This document shows positions 5,466 to 8,695 of a DNA stretch of 8,695 nucleotides, in pieces (within the stretch, counting starts at the first letter, position 1; the number at the start of each line of letters is the position of its first letter). The notes beneath the pieces were generated by a model. It made no database searches. It was given only the letters and a program-made list of their open reading frames with translations, and was not told where the DNA came from. The DNA is from Verrucomicrobiota bacterium (GTDB lineage Bacteria > Verrucomicrobiota > Verrucomicrobiia > Opitutales > Opitutaceae), in the NCBI GenBank assembly GCA_023446865.1, contig JAEXPL010000111.1, positions 1 to 8,695 on the forward strand. The letters are read 5' to 3'. The position numbers and the translations under genes are program-made.

Positions 5466-7553
5466 TCAACGGGCGGCTTCGGGCTGCAACCAATTGGGCG
5501 GCTGGGGCGGGTTCGCGGAGTCGAGGCGCGCTTTCCATTCTGCGTCGGTCACGCGTTTGCCATCGGGTTCGACGAACTCGTGGTAGGTGAGCACCGCGCT
5601 GCGGCAGAGCAACGGCTGGCCCTGCCACGGGTAGAGCAACCACATCCGCTGCGGCCGGCCGACGGCGGCGTGCAGCGTGGTGTTGGTCGACGGGCTGTGC
5701 CAGACGGGCACGGTTCGCGGCGCGCGATCGGGCGGGATCGCACCGCTTGCGCCCATGAAGCCGCCACCGTCCCCGGTCGTGGTGAAAAAGAGGATGTCGT
5801 AGAGGAAAGCGGCGAGCTGCGCGTCCTCGGCATCGGCGGGAAGGTTTGTGCATTGGCGCAAGGCGAGACGCTCTGTGCTGCACGCCATCTTGCGGAGGGC
5901 GGACCAGCGGTCGACGAGGGTCAGACGGCGAAACATCGCGTAATCGGCCCGTCCGGCGTCCGTTGCCGCGATGAGTTCGTCGTGGTCGCTGGGGCGCAAG
6001 AGGCCGGCGGCAGTGAACTTGTTCTCGAATACCTCGACCACGGTTCGGAACGCCGCCCAGAACTCGGGCGACGGTTCGATGATGAGCGGTGGAGGTGCGT
6101 CGACTCCGAACTCGATCGCTACGCCATCCGGCTGTTCAAGCGCAAAGGCGCGGCGGGTGAGCGCCCAGCTGGCGAGAGCGGCGTTGGCCGACTTCCACTG
6201 CCACGCAGGGCGGCGCATGAACTCCGGAGCCCACGGCGCCGGTGGTTGCGCCAGCGAGCGCCAGAGCGCGAGAAGATGCTCGTGGGGATTGTTGCGAAGT
6301 GCGGCAGCAATCGAAGGCGCGCGTTGACTGAGGATTTCGCCGCGGAGGTAACATTCCCTCATGCCGTCCCAGTCGATGTTGTCGCCCGCGGCGCGCGGGG
6401 CGGGCACGGCTTCCCACGGACGGGGCGGTGTCGACCAACCGGCGTGGCAGGCCCGTTCCTCCGCTTCGGCGAAACCGAGCCAGCCGGCGATGATGAGGCC
6501 AGTGGGCATGGCGCCCTGTCGCTTGGTTTCAACGACGGCTTCGTTGAGCGCGTCCTGGTCGGCGGAGAGCCCGCTGGGCAGCACGTGGAAGACGACGCGG
6601 GCGAGCGGATCGGTCGATGCGTCCTGGCGTCGCCGGCGGGGGTCGGCTTCAAACGGCTTGCGGTGCGCGAGTGTCTTGCGCGCGGTCGAGTTCCACTCCG
6701 CGGCGGTGGTCGGGTCTCCTTCCCACAGGCTGATTTCGTCCACCGACGGAGAGCGGTACGGCGCCATGAGCTCGCACCACGTGGCGAGCGCTGGCGGGAC
6801 CGGAGTTCCGCCCTTGCGGCGGGCGAGCATCAGGGCGGCGACGGCTTCGTTCTCGAAGCGCGCGCGGAAGGGCACGGCTTGGAGCCAACGCGTGGCGCGG
6901 AAGAGATCGGCGAGTTCCGGTGTCTGCGCGTAGAAGCCGACCGGTTGCAGCGCCGCGTAGTCGATCCGCTCCTGCGCGGCCAGGGATGGATCCTCGCTGG
7001 CCGGCGCGAGCCAGAGGGGCTGCTCGGCGGGTTGGCCGGCGCGGATGCGCTGCACTTCCGCCTCGATGGCGATGCGCTCGGTGTCGGTGATGCCCACGAG
7101 CGGTTGGCCGAGCAGCAGGAGCGCGGGACCGAGGGTCCGGCGAACATGCCGGAGCGCGCTCTGGCCGAGGGGATCGGCGCCGAGCGGGCCGGCCGCGTCC
7201 GCATTTGTCTCCTTCCACCGGGCGGTGAGGTACGCGGCGAGCGGCTCGCGGCGAGTGGTGCCGAGCGCTTCCATCGAGTCGCTCAGTAGTTCGTGGAACG
7301 CTTCGAGGGCGATGTCGGTCGAGAGAAAGGCTGGTTCGCGCCCGTGTTTCAGCGCTTCGAAACCGCGCGGGAGCGATTCCGCGGTGACGAAGCCATCGTG
7401 CTCGAGGCGTGCGACCTGCGCGGCGGAGAGCTTGTGCGCCGCGGCCTGGGCGCGCCAATCGGGTGCCGACTCGGGCGCGGCATTGGCGGCGATGCCGCCC
7501 AGCGCGAACGCGGTCAGCCAGAGGGCGGGGCGGGGCAACCATCCGAGATCCAT
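5466..7553 (-). CDS. Exported DUF3160 family protein, function unknown
   Basis: A 695-residue protein whose ends match my knowledge of DUF3160. Near the N-terminus FLSTDIALEAFHELL (76-90) resembles the family's early 'STD-LLH-FH' helix. The C-terminus has a TTTGDGGGF stretch, then MWLLYPWQGQPLLCRSAV and YHEF (657-660) followed by RVTDAEWKARL and a Pro-rich PPNW, the usual DUF3160 ending. Residues 1-25 form a probable signal peptide (hydrophobic LWLTAFALGGIAANA, possible cleavage after ANA at 23-25), so it likely works in the periplasm or outside the cell. No catalytic residues can be named. The start is uncertain: ATG 7551-7553 gives a short signal peptide with little positive charge, while an in-frame ATG at 7590-7592 adds 13 residues including two arginines just before the hydrophobic core. 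Neither has a Shine-Dalgarno. It converges on the SDR gene with a 21-base gap and no evident terminator, and diverges from the aldolase gene. Confidence 0.85.
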   Translation of the reverse strand: MDLGWLPRPALWLTAFALGGIAANAAPESAPDWRAQAAAHKLSAAQVARLEHDGFVTAESLPRGFEALKHGREPAFLSTDIALEAFHELLSDSMEALGTTRREPLAAYLTARWKETNADAAGPLGADPLGQSALRHVRRTLGPALLLLGQPLVGITDTERIAIEAEVQRIRAGQPAEQPLWLAPASEDPSLAAQERIDYAALQPVGFYAQTPELADLFRATRWLQAVPFRARFENEAVAALMLARRKGGTPVPPALATWCELMAPYRSPSVDEISLWEGDPTTAAEWNSTARKTLAHRKPFEADPRRRRQDASTDPLARVVFHVLPSGLSADQDALNEAVVETKRQGAMPTGLIIAGWLGFAEAEERACHAGWSTPPRPWEAVPAPRAAGDNIDWDGMRECYLRGEILSQRAPSIAAALRNNPHEHLLALWRSLAQPPAPWAPEFMRRPAWQWKSANAALASWALTRRAFALEQPDGVAIEFGVDAPPPLIIEPSPEFWAAFRTVVEVFENKFTAAGLLRPSDHDELIAATDAGRADYAMFRRLTLVDRWSALRKMACSTERLALRQCTNLPADAEDAQLAAFLYDILFFTTTGDGGGFMGASGAIPPDRAPRTVPVWHSPSTNTTLHAAVGRPQRMWLLYPWQGQPLLCRSAVLTYHEFVEPDGKRVTDAEWKARLDSANPPQPPNWLQPEAAR

Positions 7554-7570
7554 GCGCCGAGCGTGGCGCC

Positions 7571-7626
7571 AGCCGGAGGCGGCGGCAAGCATCGCGCGGG
7601 CCGCGGGATGGCGCCGCCTCGGGGCT
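7571..7626. repeat. Inverted repeat in the DUF3160/aldolase divergent spacer
   Basis: GAGGCGGCG at 7576-7584 and CGCCGCCTC at 7612-7620 are perfect inverted copies separated by 27 bases. Outside a small internal loop the pairing continues with AGCC (7571-7574) and GGCT (7623-7626). It lies in the 141-base spacer between divergent genes, where it could be an operator or an RNA stem; if DUF3160 starts at 7592 the left arm is coding. In such GC-rich DNA chance pairing is possible. Confidence 0.35.
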
Positions 7627-7662
7627 TGCGTGCGGCGGGGGTTCCCGGCACGAATGCCCGCC

Positions 7663-7683
7663 CTCAAACCCCGAACTCAAACC
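7663..7683 (+). repeat. Short direct repeat CTCAAACC just upstream of the aldolase
   Basis: CTCAAACC occurs at 7663-7670 and again at 7676-7683, a 13-base period, ending 11 bases before the aldolase ATG. It sits where a ribosome site would be expected, but contains no Shine-Dalgarno-like sequence. It may be a chance duplication or a small binding site. Confidence 0.3.
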
Positions 7684-7694
7684 GTTCGCCACTC

Positions 7695-8693
7695 ATGTCG
7701 CACTCATCCGCCTCCACTCCCACCGGTACCAAAGGCTGGGTCTCCTACCGTCCCGAACTCAAGGTGCTCGACTGCACCGTGCGCGACGGCGGGTTGATGA
7801 ACGACCACAATTTCCCGCTCGAGTTCGTGCAGGCCATCTACCGGGCCGACGTCGCCGCCGGCGTCGACTATTTCGAGATCGGCTACAAGGGCATGGCGAG
7901 CATGTACCCGAAGGAGAAATATGGCGTCTGGAAATGCTGCTCGGAGGACGACATCCGCCGTGTCGTCGGCGACCAGAAGAGCGCCACCAAGGTCTCGGGC
8001 ATGGCCGACGCCGAGCGCACCGACTACCACAACGACATCCTGCCGCGCGAGAAGAGCATGGTCGACATGTACCGGGTGGCCACCTACATCCACCAGATCC
8101 CCGCCGCCCTCGAGATCGTGCAGGACGCGACCGACAAGGGCTACGAGACCTGCCTCAACATCATGGCCGTCTCGACCGTGCCGGAGAGCGAGCTCGACAG
8201 CGCCCTCGAGGTGATCGTGCAGTCGCCGGTGAAGGCGCTCTACGTGGTCGACAGCTTCGGCACGCTCTACAGCGAGCAGATCCGCGACCTCTACCGGCGC
8301 TTCGAGAGGTTCACCAAGCCCGCGGGGAAGGAGATCGGCATCCACACCCACAACAACCTCCAGCTCGCCTTCGCCAATACGATCGAGGCGATCGTGCTCG
8401 GGGCCAACTTCGTCGACGCCAGCATCGGCGGTCTCGGCCGCGGTGCGGGCAACTGCCCGATGGAGCTGGCGCTGAGTTTCCTGCACAACCCGAAGTTCAA
8501 GATGCGCCCGGTCCTCGAGGCGCTGCAGAAGAACGTGGAGCCGATGCGCGAGGAGTTGCGCTGGGGCTTCGCGATCCCGTACATGCTCACCGGCTATCTC
8601 AACCAGCACCCGAAGGCCGCGATGGCGTTCATGGAGGGCGACAACTTCCGCGACATCGTGAAGTTCTACGACCAGTCGCTGGCCGAGCCCTGA
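7695..8693 (+). CDS. HMGL-like (DRE-TIM) aldolase/lyase of undefined substrate
   Basis: A 332-residue cytosolic TIM-barrel protein of the DRE-TIM metallolyase superfamily (HMG-CoA lyase, isopropylmalate synthase, 4-hydroxy-2-oxovalerate aldolase). The first strand carries LDCTVRDGG with Arg30 and Asp31, equivalent to the catalytic Arg and metal-binding Asp of the usual D-x-T-x-RDG motif. Metal ligands are seen in HTHNN (His217, His219), and GLGRGAGNCP (247-255) supplies the conserved Gly-rich loop and Asn253. DSFGTLY is the usual strand before them. The short length and the CTVRDGG form match the 'aldolase catalytic domain' proteins closest to 4-hydroxy-2-oxovalerate aldolase, not the long 2-isopropylmalate synthases, and no C-terminal regulatory domain is present. 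Members of this subgroup have no settled substrate and no acetaldehyde dehydrogenase partner is visible here. The ATG at 7695 is the first Met before the conserved barrel; it lacks a Shine-Dalgarno. The stop is two bases before the window end. Confidence 0.88.
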   Translation: MSHSSASTPTGTKGWVSYRPELKVLDCTVRDGGLMNDHNFPLEFVQAIYRADVAAGVDYFEIGYKGMASMYPKEKYGVWKCCSEDDIRRVVGDQKSATKVSGMADAERTDYHNDILPREKSMVDMYRVATYIHQIPAALEIVQDATDKGYETCLNIMAVSTVPESELDSALEVIVQSPVKALYVVDSFGTLYSEQIRDLYRRFERFTKPAGKEIGIHTHNNLQLAFANTIEAIVLGANFVDASIGGLGRGAGNCPMELALSFLHNPKFKMRPVLEALQKNVEPMREELRWGFAIPYMLTGYLNQHPKAAMAFMEGDNFRDIVKFYDQSLAEP

Positions 8694-8695
8694 AG

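Noticed and set aside
5448..7289. 613-residue open frame on the plus strand opposite the DUF3160 gene
   Set aside because: It has no recognisable domain, is rich in Arg/Gly/Ala, and overlaps a minus-strand frame with clear DUF3160 ends and a signal peptide. Long antisense frames are expected at this GC content.
7626..7655. TTGCGT - 18 bases - ACGAAT as a sigma-70 promoter of the aldolase
   Set aside because: The -10 hexamer matches the consensus at only three positions; such a match is expected by chance.

Overview
The window is strongly GC-rich, densely coding DNA from a Gram-negative bacterium. A fused branched-chain-type 2-oxoacid dehydrogenase, a DUF3160 protein and a multiheme cytochrome suggest a member of the PVC group, most likely Verrucomicrobiota close to the Opitutaceae. 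That placement is inference: there is no rRNA or other phylogenetic marker here.

Layout. (1) 3-752, minus strand: the N-terminal 250 residues of an MtrA/DmsE-like multiheme c-type cytochrome with a probable lipoprotein signal; it runs off the left edge. (2) 753-1033: divergent intergenic region. (3) 1034-4213, plus strand: a 1059-residue protein that joins E1 alpha, E1 beta, a lipoyl domain and an E2 acyltransferase domain of a 2-oxoacid dehydrogenase complex. This is the most unusual gene in the window. (4) 4214-4439: non-coding spacer with several hairpins and a repeated octamer. (5) 4440-5444, plus strand: NAD(P)-dependent epimerase/dehydratase-like SDR protein. (6) 5466-7553, minus strand: exported DUF3160 protein, convergent with the SDR gene across only 21 bases. 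(7) 7554-7694: short divergent spacer with an inverted repeat and a small direct repeat. (8) 7695-8693, plus strand: HMGL-like (DRE-TIM) aldolase/lyase that ends two bases before the right edge.

Functional links. The genes do not form one evident operon: strands alternate and spacers are long enough for separate promoters. The fused dehydrogenase would oxidatively decarboxylate a 2-oxoacid (branched-chain-like by E1 alpha motifs) to an acyl-CoA, but needs an E3 lipoamide dehydrogenase encoded elsewhere. The cytochrome points to electron transfer across or within the periplasm and is probably unrelated to the dehydrogenase apart from sharing a divergent intergenic region. Only the cytochrome gene has a clear Shine-Dalgarno sequence. 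Long open frames antisense to the real genes are by-products of high GC content.
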